From Subdoligranulum sp. (GTDB lineage Bacteria > Bacillota > Clostridia > Oscillospirales > Ruminococcaceae): 64,000 bases of DNA. Numbering within the stretch: the first letter of the stretch is position 1; each line of letters begins with the position of its first letter. Under the pieces are notes generated by a model. The model saw only the letters and a program-made list of their open reading frames with translations, was not told the origin of the DNA and searched no databases. The DNA is taken from contig JAAVHN010000029.1 in assembly GCA_014799685.1 (NCBI GenBank), positions 90,131 to 154,130 on the forward strand, in the 5' to 3' direction. The position numbers and the translations under genes were made by a program. Below, piece after piece: positions 17,731 through 24,040 of the stretch.

Positions 17731-18597
17731 GTGCGTGTGTTTGGGTATGTTCTGCCGCACACGGCGGAACTGCGTGTGCGCGAATGGCACGCCTACCGCG
17801 CCTACTACTGCGGCCTTTGCAAGGAGCTGCAGCGCGAATACGGCTTTCTGCCCCGGATGCTGCTCAATTACGATCTGGTGCTGCCCGCGCTGCTGGCGGA
17901 CGGCGCGGCAAACGCCGCGGCCCCGATGGCGCCCGAGCGGTGCATCGCAAATCCCGCGGAGCGCCGCCCGATGTGCGGGCATTCCGGCGGGCTCGCCCTC
18001 GCGGCGGACGCGCTGGTGCTGACAGCTTACTACAAGCTTTGCGACGACTGCGCGGACGAACGCTTTGTAAAGCGCTGGGCTGCCGGGGCGCTGCGGCTTT
18101 TGCTGCGGCGAAAGGCCGCGAAGGCCGCCGCGCGCAGGCCCGCGCTGGATACAGCAATGCGTGAGCAGACGGCGGCGCAGCAGGCGCTGGAAACGAGCAA
18201 AAGCCAAAGCGCAGACCAAGCCGCCGACCCCACCGCCCGCATGACGCAGGCCATCTTCGCCGAGGCCGTGCCGAACAGCCGCGCCGCCGCGCGCATGGGG
18301 CTTTTCATCGGCAAGATCATCTATTATCTGGACGCCGCCGAGGATTTTGCAGCCGATACGCAGCGCGGGGCGTACAATGTATTCGCTTTACAGGGCCTTT
18401 CCCGCGCCGAGGCTGTTGCCGAGGCGCAGCGTCTGTGCCGTATGTGCGCGGGCGAGACGGCGCTGGCCTACAATTTGCTGGACACCGGGCCGTGCAAGCC
18501 CATTTTGGACAACATCGTTTTTCTCGGCCTGCCGCAAAGCATCGCACTGGCGGGAGAAAAACGCGCAAAGCCCCGCCGCGGCCGCGGCGAATTTTAA
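17731..18597 (+). CDS. DUF5685 family protein
   Basis: 288 aa, function unknown in the family. The start MRVFGYVLPHTAELRVREW and then YYCGLCKEL (a CxxC) are the family signature, followed by a helical body. Two acidic motifs stand out: DDCADE at about residues 105-110 and LDAAEDFAAD at about 199-208, the second resembling the second Asp-rich motif of squalene/phytoene synthases. That resemblance is my inference. An Ala-rich, repetitive insert lies near residues 128-175. The start is GTG at 17731 after AAGGGGGCG. It is followed by the J-like gene and a membrane protein gene, probably one operon. Confidence 0.8.
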   Translation: MRVFGYVLPHTAELRVREWHAYRAYYCGLCKELQREYGFLPRMLLNYDLVLPALLADGAANAAAPMAPERCIANPAERRPMCGHSGGLALAADALVLTAYYKLCDDCADERFVKRWAAGALRLLLRRKAAKAAARRPALDTAMREQTAAQQALETSKSQSADQAADPTARMTQAIFAEAVPNSRAAARMGLFIGKIIYYLDAAEDFAADTQRGAYNVFALQGLSRAEAVAEAQRLCRMCAGETALAYNLLDTGPCKPILDNIVFLGLPQSIALAGEKRAKPRRGRGEF

Positions 18598-18694
18598 TTG
18601 CTTTTTTATTCTATTGCAGACATAAAATTGCAAGTGCAAAGCTGCGCATACCGCATACAAAGTATTTGCAATTCAGCGCCCCCGCTTCTCCGCA

Positions 18695-18720
18695 AATTAT
18701 GAATTATGCATTATGAATTT
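18695..18720. repeat. AATTATGAATT-type repeat
   Basis: A copy of the AT-rich repeat just upstream of the ribosome site of the J-like gene (AAATTATGAATTATGCATT...). Confidence 0.65.
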
Positions 18721-18740
18721 CTAACAGAAAGGACATTTCC

Positions 18741-19355
18741 ATGGACGCTTACCGGGTACTGGGGCTTGCCGAGGGGGCAAGCGAAGATGAGATCAAGGCC
18801 GCTTACCGCGCGCTTGCGCAGAAATACGATCCGAACCGCTACGAGGCCGGGCCGCTGCGCGAGGAGGCCGAGGCCAAAATGACCGAGCTGAACGAGGCGT
18901 TCGACATTCTGATGGGCGCTATCCGCACGGGCACGCCCATCAACCGTTCGGGCTCCGAGCCGGACACCGGCGCCTCGGCCAACGGGCGCTACCGCAGCAT
19001 CCGCCAGATGATCGGCCGCGGCGCGGTAGACGAGGCGCTGGCCGAACTGAACGCGATCCACGGCGGCGCAAACGACGCGGAATGGAATTTCCTCGTGGGC
19101 AGCGCCTATTATTACAAGGGCTGGGTGGCCGATGCGCTGCGCTACTTCCAAACGGCGTGCCGCCTTGCGCCCGGCAACCGGGAATACGAGGCCGCTTTGC
19201 GCAACCTGCAAAACAGCGCCGGCGGCGCGATGCCGGGCAATCCCTACGGCAGCGGCATGGGCGGCGCGCAGGCCATCGGGTGCAGCTGCTGCGATATGTG
19301 CACGGCGATGATGTGCATGGATCTGTGCTGCAGCTGTGGGCGGGGAGGCTGTTAG
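18741..19355 (+). CDS. J-like domain protein with Cys-rich tail
   Basis: 204 aa. The N-terminal 65 residues form a J-domain (MDAYRVLGLAEGAS, helix II AAYRALAQKY), but the HPD tripeptide that triggers DnaK ATPase is replaced: the sequence runs KYDPNRY, so DPN stands where HPD should be. A TPR-like helical pair follows (about 90-150: YYYKGWVADALRYFQTACRL). The last 27 residues are very rich in Cys (CSCCDMC, CMDLCCSC), suggesting metal binding. AGAAAGGAC precedes the ATG. Neighbours are DUF5685 and a membrane protein. Confidence 0.85.
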   Translation: MDAYRVLGLAEGASEDEIKAAYRALAQKYDPNRYEAGPLREEAEAKMTELNEAFDILMGAIRTGTPINRSGSEPDTGASANGRYRSIRQMIGRGAVDEALAELNAIHGGANDAEWNFLVGSAYYYKGWVADALRYFQTACRLAPGNREYEAALRNLQNSAGGAMPGNPYGSGMGGAQAIGCSCCDMCTAMMCMDLCCSCGRGGC

Positions 19356-19358
19356 ACC

Positions 19359-19907
19359 ATGCGCGGGCATCACAACGAAAGCCACCGCATCGCGCTGGCG
19401 GGCGTGTTCGGCGCGCTGTCCCTCACTTTCATGCTGGTGGGCGGCATCCTGCCGCTGGCCACGTTTGCCGCGCCGGCCATCGCGGGCATCCTGATCATGC
19501 CCGTCGCCATCGAATTCGGCCGCAAAACCGGCTGGCTGCTCTACGCCGCCATCGGCCTGCTCTCGCTGCTGCTCGTATCCGACCGGGAGATGAGCCTGAT
19601 CTTTCTGTTCTTTTTCGGCTTTTACCCGCTGCTCAAAACGAACCTCGAGCGGCTGCACACCCGCGCGGCGCGCTGCCTTGCCAAATTCGCCGTTTTCAAC
19701 CTGTGCGTTGTGGGCATGTACGCGCTTATCCTGCTGGTGTTCCCCATTCCGGCCATTTCCAGCGAATTTGCCGAGATGGGCTGGGGCTTCGCGGGCGTGC
19801 TGCTCGCGGCGGGCAACGCAACATTCGCCGTCTACGATGCCGCCGTTGCGCGGCTGGTATCCCTCTACTGCACCCGCCTGCGCCCCCGCCTGATAAAAAT
19901 GCACTGA
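19359..19907 (+). CDS. Multi-pass membrane protein, possibly ECF S-component-like
   Basis: 182 aa with about five hydrophobic segments. The Gly/Ala-rich start (RIALAGVFGALSLTFMLVGG) followed by LPLATFAAPAIAGIL resembles substrate-specific S components of energy-coupling factor transporters, but no substrate motif is evident and no EcfT/EcfA genes are near. It begins 3 nt after the J-like stop with GGGGAGG overlapping that gene's end, so it is cotranslated. Function unknown. Confidence 0.75.
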   Translation: MRGHHNESHRIALAGVFGALSLTFMLVGGILPLATFAAPAIAGILIMPVAIEFGRKTGWLLYAAIGLLSLLLVSDREMSLIFLFFFGFYPLLKTNLERLHTRAARCLAKFAVFNLCVVGMYALILLVFPIPAISSEFAEMGWGFAGVLLAAGNATFAVYDAAVARLVSLYCTRLRPRLIKMH

Positions 19908-19936
19908 GGGGCCGCCCAAAATATCGCCAGACGATC

Positions 19937-19969
19937 CCCCGGAGGGCACACGCTCTCCGGGGAATTTTT
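19937..19969 (+). terminator. Terminator of DUF5685 operon
   Basis: CCCCGGAG (19937-19944) pairs with CTCCGGGG (19955-19962), followed by AATTTTTG. Confidence 0.75.
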
Positions 19970-20059
19970 GTCGTATCTTGCGCCTTTTCAGGATACGGCA
20001 ATTTTACCTGGGCTGCTCAAAACACCAAACCGTATCCGGCATTTTAAGAGAAGGCATCT

Positions 20060-20085
20060 TCTCTATCAGTTATAACTGATAGAGA
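20060..20085. promoter_or_regulatory. Perfect 26-bp palindrome upstream of ATPase gene
   Basis: The two 13-nt halves TCTCTATCAGTTA and TAACTGATAGAGA are exact inverses. The outer arms resemble TetR operator half-sites, but the spacing differs from tetO. It lies 14 bp before the -35 at 20099. Confidence 0.55.
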
Positions 20086-20098
20086 TTTGAAAATTAAA

Positions 20099-20127
20099 TT
20101 GACAATAAGATATAACTGTGATATTCT
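20099..20127 (+). promoter_or_regulatory. Promoter of ATPase gene
   Basis: TTGACA (20099-20104), 17-nt spacer, TATTCT (20122-20127). Confidence 0.65.
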
Positions 20128-20150
20128 TCAAAAGAAAGGAGTTGTCAGCT

Positions 20151-21356
20151 ATGGTGATACGCGAGAATTACCTCTCACGGATCCGCCCCTTTATTGGCAA
20201 AGACATCATCAAGGTTCTAACCGGTATCCGGCGCGGCGGCAAAAGCGTCCTGCTGGAGCAGATCCGTGACGAGATCAACAGCCCCAACACCATTTTTTTG
20301 AATTTCGAGGATCTGGACAATCAGCGTCTGTGTGAATATAACGCTCTGCATGCATATGTCTGCGAGCAGATCGGCGACAGCAAGGAACCGTTTTACCTGT
20401 TCTTCGACGAGATTCAGGAGGTGCGGGGCTGGGAGAAGGCCGTCAACTCCCTGCGGGTGAAGTTCCACGCGGATATCTATATTACCGGCTCGAATTCCCG
20501 GCTGCTTTCCGGCGAACTGGCAACCTACATTGCCGGACGGTATATTTCTTTTGTCGTCTACCCCTTTTCCTATACAGAGTTTCTGGCGGCTCATGCGGAC
20601 GGTGCCTTTGACGATTATCTCCGGTATGGCGGGATGCCGTTCCTCTCCAGCATCCGCTTCGAGCCGGAATTCTGCAAAAACTACCTGCAGGACATCTTCA
20701 ATTCGGTCGTGCTGAAGGATATCGTCAAGCGCAACGGCATCCGGGATGTCGACCTTTTGGAACGCATCATCTCCTATGCAATGGCCAATGTGGGCAGAAG
20801 CTTTTCCGCCGCCAGCATCTCAAAATTCTTCAAAGCGGAAAACCGCACCGTAGCGCCCGAGACGATTCTGAACTATCTGAAAGCCTGCGAGGACGCTTAT
20901 CTGCTGTACCGCTTCAAAAGCCAGGACCTCCAGGGCAAAAAGATGCTGCGGGTAAACGAGAAATATTACACAGCGGATCATGGTCTGCGCGAGGCTGTCA
21001 TCGGTGAAAATCTGCAAAACGTGGAAATCGTTCTGGAAAACATCGTCGGTTTGGAATTGCTCCGCCGGGGGTACAAGGTATGTGTCGGCCGGGTCGGCGC
21101 AAAAGAGATCGATTTCGTGGGCGAAAAGCAGGGTGGCAAATTGTATGTGCAGGTGTGCTGTTTGCTTAACGATCGATCCACCATTGAGCGGGAATTCGGT
21201 TCGCTTCTGGATGTGCGGGATAACTACCCGAAAATTGTTCTGTATCTGGAGGGCTCCTTTTGCGGAAACTATGAGGGTATTCCGGCGGTGCGGCTCGAGG
21301 ATTGGCTGATGGAAACAGCGGCGATGGAAAAAAGACTGTTAAAAACTTCTGAATGA
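20151..21356 (+). CDS. AAA ATPase with DUF4143 domain
   Basis: 401 aa. An N-terminal AAA_14-type ATPase has a Walker A variant GIRRGGKSVLLEQI (residues about 25-38) and Walker B LFFDEIQEV. Sensor-like ITGSNSRLLSGEL follows. The C-terminal DUF4143 domain (about 205-330) includes LENIVGLELLRRGYKVCVG and a PD-(D/E)XK-like EIDFVGEKQGGKLYVQV. Members are common in anaerobes; their role is unknown, though a nuclease-like C-terminus is often assumed. I chose ATG 20151 with AAAGGAG rather than a GTG 11 codons upstream. Confidence 0.9.
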   Translation: MVIRENYLSRIRPFIGKDIIKVLTGIRRGGKSVLLEQIRDEINSPNTIFLNFEDLDNQRLCEYNALHAYVCEQIGDSKEPFYLFFDEIQEVRGWEKAVNSLRVKFHADIYITGSNSRLLSGELATYIAGRYISFVVYPFSYTEFLAAHADGAFDDYLRYGGMPFLSSIRFEPEFCKNYLQDIFNSVVLKDIVKRNGIRDVDLLERIISYAMANVGRSFSAASISKFFKAENRTVAPETILNYLKACEDAYLLYRFKSQDLQGKKMLRVNEKYYTADHGLREAVIGENLQNVEIVLENIVGLELLRRGYKVCVGRVGAKEIDFVGEKQGGKLYVQVCCLLNDRSTIEREFGSLLDVRDNYPKIVLYLEGSFCGNYEGIPAVRLEDWLMETAAMEKRLLKTSE

Positions 21357-21358
21357 AA

Positions 21359-21410
21359 AACGGGGCTGCTGCCGATGCCTTTTTGCATCTGCAGCAGCCC
21401 CGTTATTTTT
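21359..21410. terminator. Terminator between convergent genes
   Basis: AACGGGGCTGCTGC (21359-21372) pairs with GCAGCAGCCCCGTT (21391-21404), with ATTTTTG after it on the plus strand. It serves the ATPase gene and could slow transcription from the convergent XRE gene. Confidence 0.85.
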
Positions 21411-21675
21411 GTTCCTCTGTCAGTCCAATCAGCCACAAGGGATCCACCTGCAGCGCATCGGCCAGCAATGGTATTTCGTAATCCGTAACAATGCGAAGCC
21501 CCAGTTCAATCCGGCTGATCGCCTTTTGTGTCAAAGAATGCCCGTTCAGCTGAATCTTTGCGGCCAGCCCCTCCTGTGAAAGGTTTTGCCGTTCCCGGGC
21601 GATGCGCACGCGCTCTCCGCAAATATTACATTTTCCGTCCAGTGTAAGCAGACGCAACTTTATCAATCCTATCAC
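21403..21675 (-). CDS. Small XRE-family regulator
   Basis: About 90 aa. The helix-turn-helix is in NICGERVRIARERQNLSQEG through LTQKAISRIELGLR. The family commonly starts close to NICGERVR, so the true start may be one of the TTG codons inside the frame; the GTG at 21675 is the longest option. No strong ribosome site is visible. The inverted repeat at 21664-21697 overlaps the 5' end and may be its own operator. Confidence 0.75.
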   Translation of the reverse strand: MIGLIKLRLLTLDGKCNICGERVRIARERQNLSQEGLAAKIQLNGHSLTQKAISRIELGLRIVTDYEIPLLADALQVDPLWLIGLTEEQK

Positions 21676-21697
21676 ATAAATGACTATGATAGGATTG
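21664..21697. promoter_or_regulatory. Inverted repeat at start of small XRE gene
   Basis: CAATCCTATCA (21664-21674) and TGATAGGATTG (21687-21697), an exact 11-nt inverted repeat with a 12-nt gap. Confidence 0.6.
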
Positions 21698-21828
21698 ACA
21701 TTACCATTTAATTTATGATATAGTTATCCCAAAGATGACTAAATTGAAACTAACATTGCGTTGATCGTTCACTACGCAAAAAGGCTGATGTATTCACTGG
21801 TCGCCGGCCCATAATGTTATATCTCAGT

Positions 21829-22149
21829 CTAAATTGTCTCTATCAGGCAGTTTAGGATGGCTTCAATCTTATGCTGCTTCTCCAAATCCAGACCATCCAG
21901 CTTTTTCGCCAGAGGCGCCCATCGAATCGGAGTATCCGCCTCAATATACGCAGCCAGAATAGGATCGGCTCCCGTCCCAAGTGTATTACAAATATCGATC
22001 AGCGTCGGCAGAGCGGGCACCAGCAATCCCCGTTCGATCCTCGAAATCGAATTGGATGCGACTTCCGTTTTTTCGGCAAGCTGTTCTTGGGTCATACCCC
22101 GCTCTTTACGGATACGCTTTATCGCTTGTCCCCCCTCCTTTAAATCCAC
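21829..22149 (-). CDS. XRE-family regulator
   Basis: 106 aa. The HTH spans about residues 8-62: AIKRIRKERGMTQEQLAEKT, then SISRIERGLLVPALPTLIDI. The C-terminal tail (KKLDGLDLEKQHKIEAILNC) is short and helical. I chose the GTG at 22147-22149 (VDLKEGG as the start), with AGGGGGAAGG upstream, over a TTG seven codons earlier. A TATAAT for it is at 22187-22192. The palindrome at 22239-22256 lies further upstream and may be regulatory. Confidence 0.85.
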   Translation of the reverse strand: MDLKEGGQAIKRIRKERGMTQEQLAEKTEVASNSISRIERGLLVPALPTLIDICNTLGTGADPILAAYIEADTPIRWAPLAKKLDGLDLEKQHKIEAILNCLIETI

Positions 22150-22238
22150 TGCCCTTCCCCCTCTTTCCAAGCATTATTTCATGCATATTATAGTCGCATT
22201 AAGCATATACCGTCCAGAACGCTACAGGTATGATTCGA

Positions 22239-22256
22239 CGTATTACGTATAATACG
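22239..22256. promoter_or_regulatory. Short inverted repeat upstream of XRE gene
   Basis: CGTATTA (22239-22245) and TAATACG (22250-22256) with a 4-nt centre, about 90 nt upstream of the XRE start. Confidence 0.4.
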
Positions 22257-22341
22257 ATAAAATTCTTCGCAGCGGCGAAACTCTAATGATAGGAAATTCC
22301 TGCACACTCAAATGAGCTGGTTTTCTTGTCTGCAATATATG

Positions 22342-22400
22342 AAAAAATGCCCTGCAGTATTGCATTGTGCGTATTGACGCACCTGCAGGCAATACTGCAA
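22342..22400 (-). terminator. Terminator after HigA-like antitoxin gene
   Basis: TGCAGTATTG (22353-22362) and CAATACTGCA (22390-22399) are inverted arms with an inner stem (GTGCG/CGCAC). On the minus strand the hairpin is followed by GGGCATTTTTTC. Confidence 0.65.
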
Positions 22401-22446
22401 GACATTTGCTTTTGCGTGGCACCCCGGAAATGTCCGTGTCCCCCGG

Positions 22447-22758
22447 CTAACGAACAACAATTCCGGTTTTGATCGGGAATTGGGGATCCTCTTTTGTCAG
22501 GGCCAAAAGCCGGCAGGCGGCTCCTTCCGGGTGGTTTCTGCCAGCTTCCCAAGCCTCCACGGTTTTTACGCTGACTCCCATGTACTGCGCAAAAATCACT
22601 TGCGTAAATCCCGCATTCTTCCGAATCGATTTGATTTCGGCGGCATCATATTGGGCCACAGGCATCACCGACAGCCTCGTGGTCTTTGCCTCAAGAGAGC
22701 CTTGTTCATACGCAATCGCTTCTTCCAGCCCCACTTTGATCTTATCAAAAACGCTCAT
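22447..22758 (-). CDS. HigA-like antitoxin (XRE fold)
   Basis: 103 aa. The C-terminal HTH reads EIKSIRKNAGFTQVIFAQYM then SVKTVEAWEAGRNHPEGAA, typical of antitoxins that follow RelE/HigB toxins. The N-terminal 40 residues are the usual toxin-binding, less conserved part. ATG at 22756-22758 with AAGGAGG. Upstream, only a short relic of the expected toxin gene remains (22772-22848), under an intact-looking promoter with a palindrome. It is therefore an orphan antitoxin as far as this locus shows. Confidence 0.8.
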   Translation of the reverse strand: MSVFDKIKVGLEEAIAYEQGSLEAKTTRLSVMPVAQYDAAEIKSIRKNAGFTQVIFAQYMGVSVKTVEAWEAGRNHPEGAACRLLALTKEDPQFPIKTGIVVR

Positions 22759-22771
22759 TGCAAAAACCTCC

Positions 22772-22848
22772 TTATGAATTTCTGTCCAATTCTTTCTCCA
22801 GGATCTCTACCAGCTTCTTCAGTTCATTTCGCTCTCGTCTTTACCATA
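22772..22848 (-). pseudogene. Relic of RelE/HigB-type toxin C-terminus
   Basis: Minus-strand reading gives ERNELKKLVEILEKELDRNS then stop, ending 13 nt before the antitoxin ATG. The adjacent 5' bases in another frame give YGKDE. Both strings resemble the C-terminal end of RelE/HigB toxins (GYGKxE...LKxLxxxL), joined out of frame. The catalytic part of the toxin is missing. This is inferred from pattern resemblance. Confidence 0.5.
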
Positions 22849-22871
22849 CCCTATTAAATAGGGTATGTCAA
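22843..22871 (-). promoter_or_regulatory. Promoter with overlapping palindrome for antitoxin locus
   Basis: Minus strand TTGACA (22866-22871), 17-nt spacer, TATGGT (22843-22848). The spacer is covered by the perfect 23-bp palindrome CATACCCTATT-A-AATAGGGTATG (22845-22867), as expected for a self-repressed toxin-antitoxin promoter. Confidence 0.75.
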
Positions 22872-23050
22872 CTGTTTTCTATGCGGCTTGCCGCCGCTGC
22901 TTGTCGCCGCCTCTTTTCTCTGCAGGCAGCCGCCCACGCATTCACACGCCACCGCCCATGTAAATTTCCATGGAAGGAAAACAAAGACGGCCCCCGGCCC
23001 GTCACCCATGAAACCGCAAACCCGAATTGAAACCAAGGAGGCAACCGGAT

Positions 23051-23734
23051 ATGAGACGATTCACATTTGCCCTGCTTTTGTTGCTGATTTTGCTTTTTGC
23101 CGGGTGCAGAACGGAACAAAACCCCGGCTCCGGCGTGGCGCAAGGCGTCGATTCAGGCAATATATCCTCCTCCGAAAAAACGGCTTACCGCTCCGACACA
23201 TCCCCGGAGGATTGCATGCTGTGCGGGGGCGGCATACAAGATCAAATCCCGTCCCAATGGGGGCAAAACAACATCGCCCTCATCAGCCTGAATTCCTTTG
23301 ATGTAAAGCCAATCGAAATCAACCGCTATGATGGAGGGCAGCTGATAGAAGCATTCGCCGGGTTTGGTTCGATTGGGGGCGGCGCCGGCAAAAACGGCGG
23401 CTTTTCGGCAAGCCTGATGGAAAACTATGACAGAGGCTACGCCATAGGCTCTGTATATTTCAATGGGGATGAAATGCTGGATACCGGCAAAGCGGCCGGC
23501 TTTTTATGCGAAGACTGCCTGAACGAAATCCTGCCCCGGCAGGCCGGGCGTTGCTTCGGCGTTGGCGCTGTTGACCTCGCTACAGGGGACGTGCGCATAT
23601 TTGCAGAGAATCTTGGCGGTTTTACCCTGGGCGATTTTTATATCAACTGCGACCTGCGCGAGGAAGACGGCGATCAACCCCGCATGGATCTCCTGATTTT
23701 CTACTGCCCCATACGGTATGAAAAACAGCCGTAA
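23051..23734 (+). CDS. Putative lipoprotein, function unknown
   Basis: 227 aa. The lipoprotein signal MRRFTFALLLLLILLFAGC puts the modified Cys at residue 19. The mature part holds a CMLCGGG motif and a second CEDCLNEI, a Cys pattern that could bind metal or form disulfides, and later a beta-rich region. No family was recognised. ATG at 23051 with AAGGAGG 9 nt upstream. It is a single gene; the 292-nt gap before it carries the antitoxin promoter and nothing else of note. Confidence 0.75.
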   Translation: MRRFTFALLLLLILLFAGCRTEQNPGSGVAQGVDSGNISSSEKTAYRSDTSPEDCMLCGGGIQDQIPSQWGQNNIALISLNSFDVKPIEINRYDGGQLIEAFAGFGSIGGGAGKNGGFSASLMENYDRGYAIGSVYFNGDEMLDTGKAAGFLCEDCLNEILPRQAGRCFGVGAVDLATGDVRIFAENLGGFTLGDFYINCDLREEDGDQPRMDLLIFYCPIRYEKQP

Positions 23735-23960
23735 ACGGGCGAACCGTTTCCCTCTTTGAATGCCTGCGCCATACCGGCGATCGGAGCACGCCCGAAGGAA
23801 AACAACGGGATAGCTTGACTCATGTCGGGCGTCATATACGATTCGAGAGAAAATTCCATGCTCTTGAGAAGAAGTAAAAACATGCGCAGGAGAAAGGCAT
23901 GTATCCGAATCCGCTGCAGGTGCTGAAAAAGCACACCGCGCATCACCATATTTTTACTGC

Positions 23961-24005
23961 AAAAACGAGGCTGCCGCACAGGTTTTCCCTGCGCGGCAGC
24001 TTTGT
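23961..24005 (-). terminator. Terminator of GH3 gene
   Basis: GCTGCCGC (23970-23977) pairs with GCGGCAGC (23993-24000); on the minus strand the stem is followed by CTCGTTTTTG. The remaining part of the gap 23735-24040 shows no credible gene. Confidence 0.7.
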
Positions 24006-24040
24006 TTCGATTTACTTGTCGGGATACGCCTTCCCCCGCC

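Noticed and set aside
20060-20085. TetR operator
   Set aside because: Half-sites are similar to tetO but the gap between them is 8 nt instead of 1, and no tetR or tet resistance gene is nearby; kept only as an unidentified palindrome.
23701-23979. 92-codon minus-strand frame between the lipoprotein and GH3 genes
   Set aside because: It overlaps the end of the lipoprotein gene and a terminator, and lacks a ribosome site and recognisable motifs.
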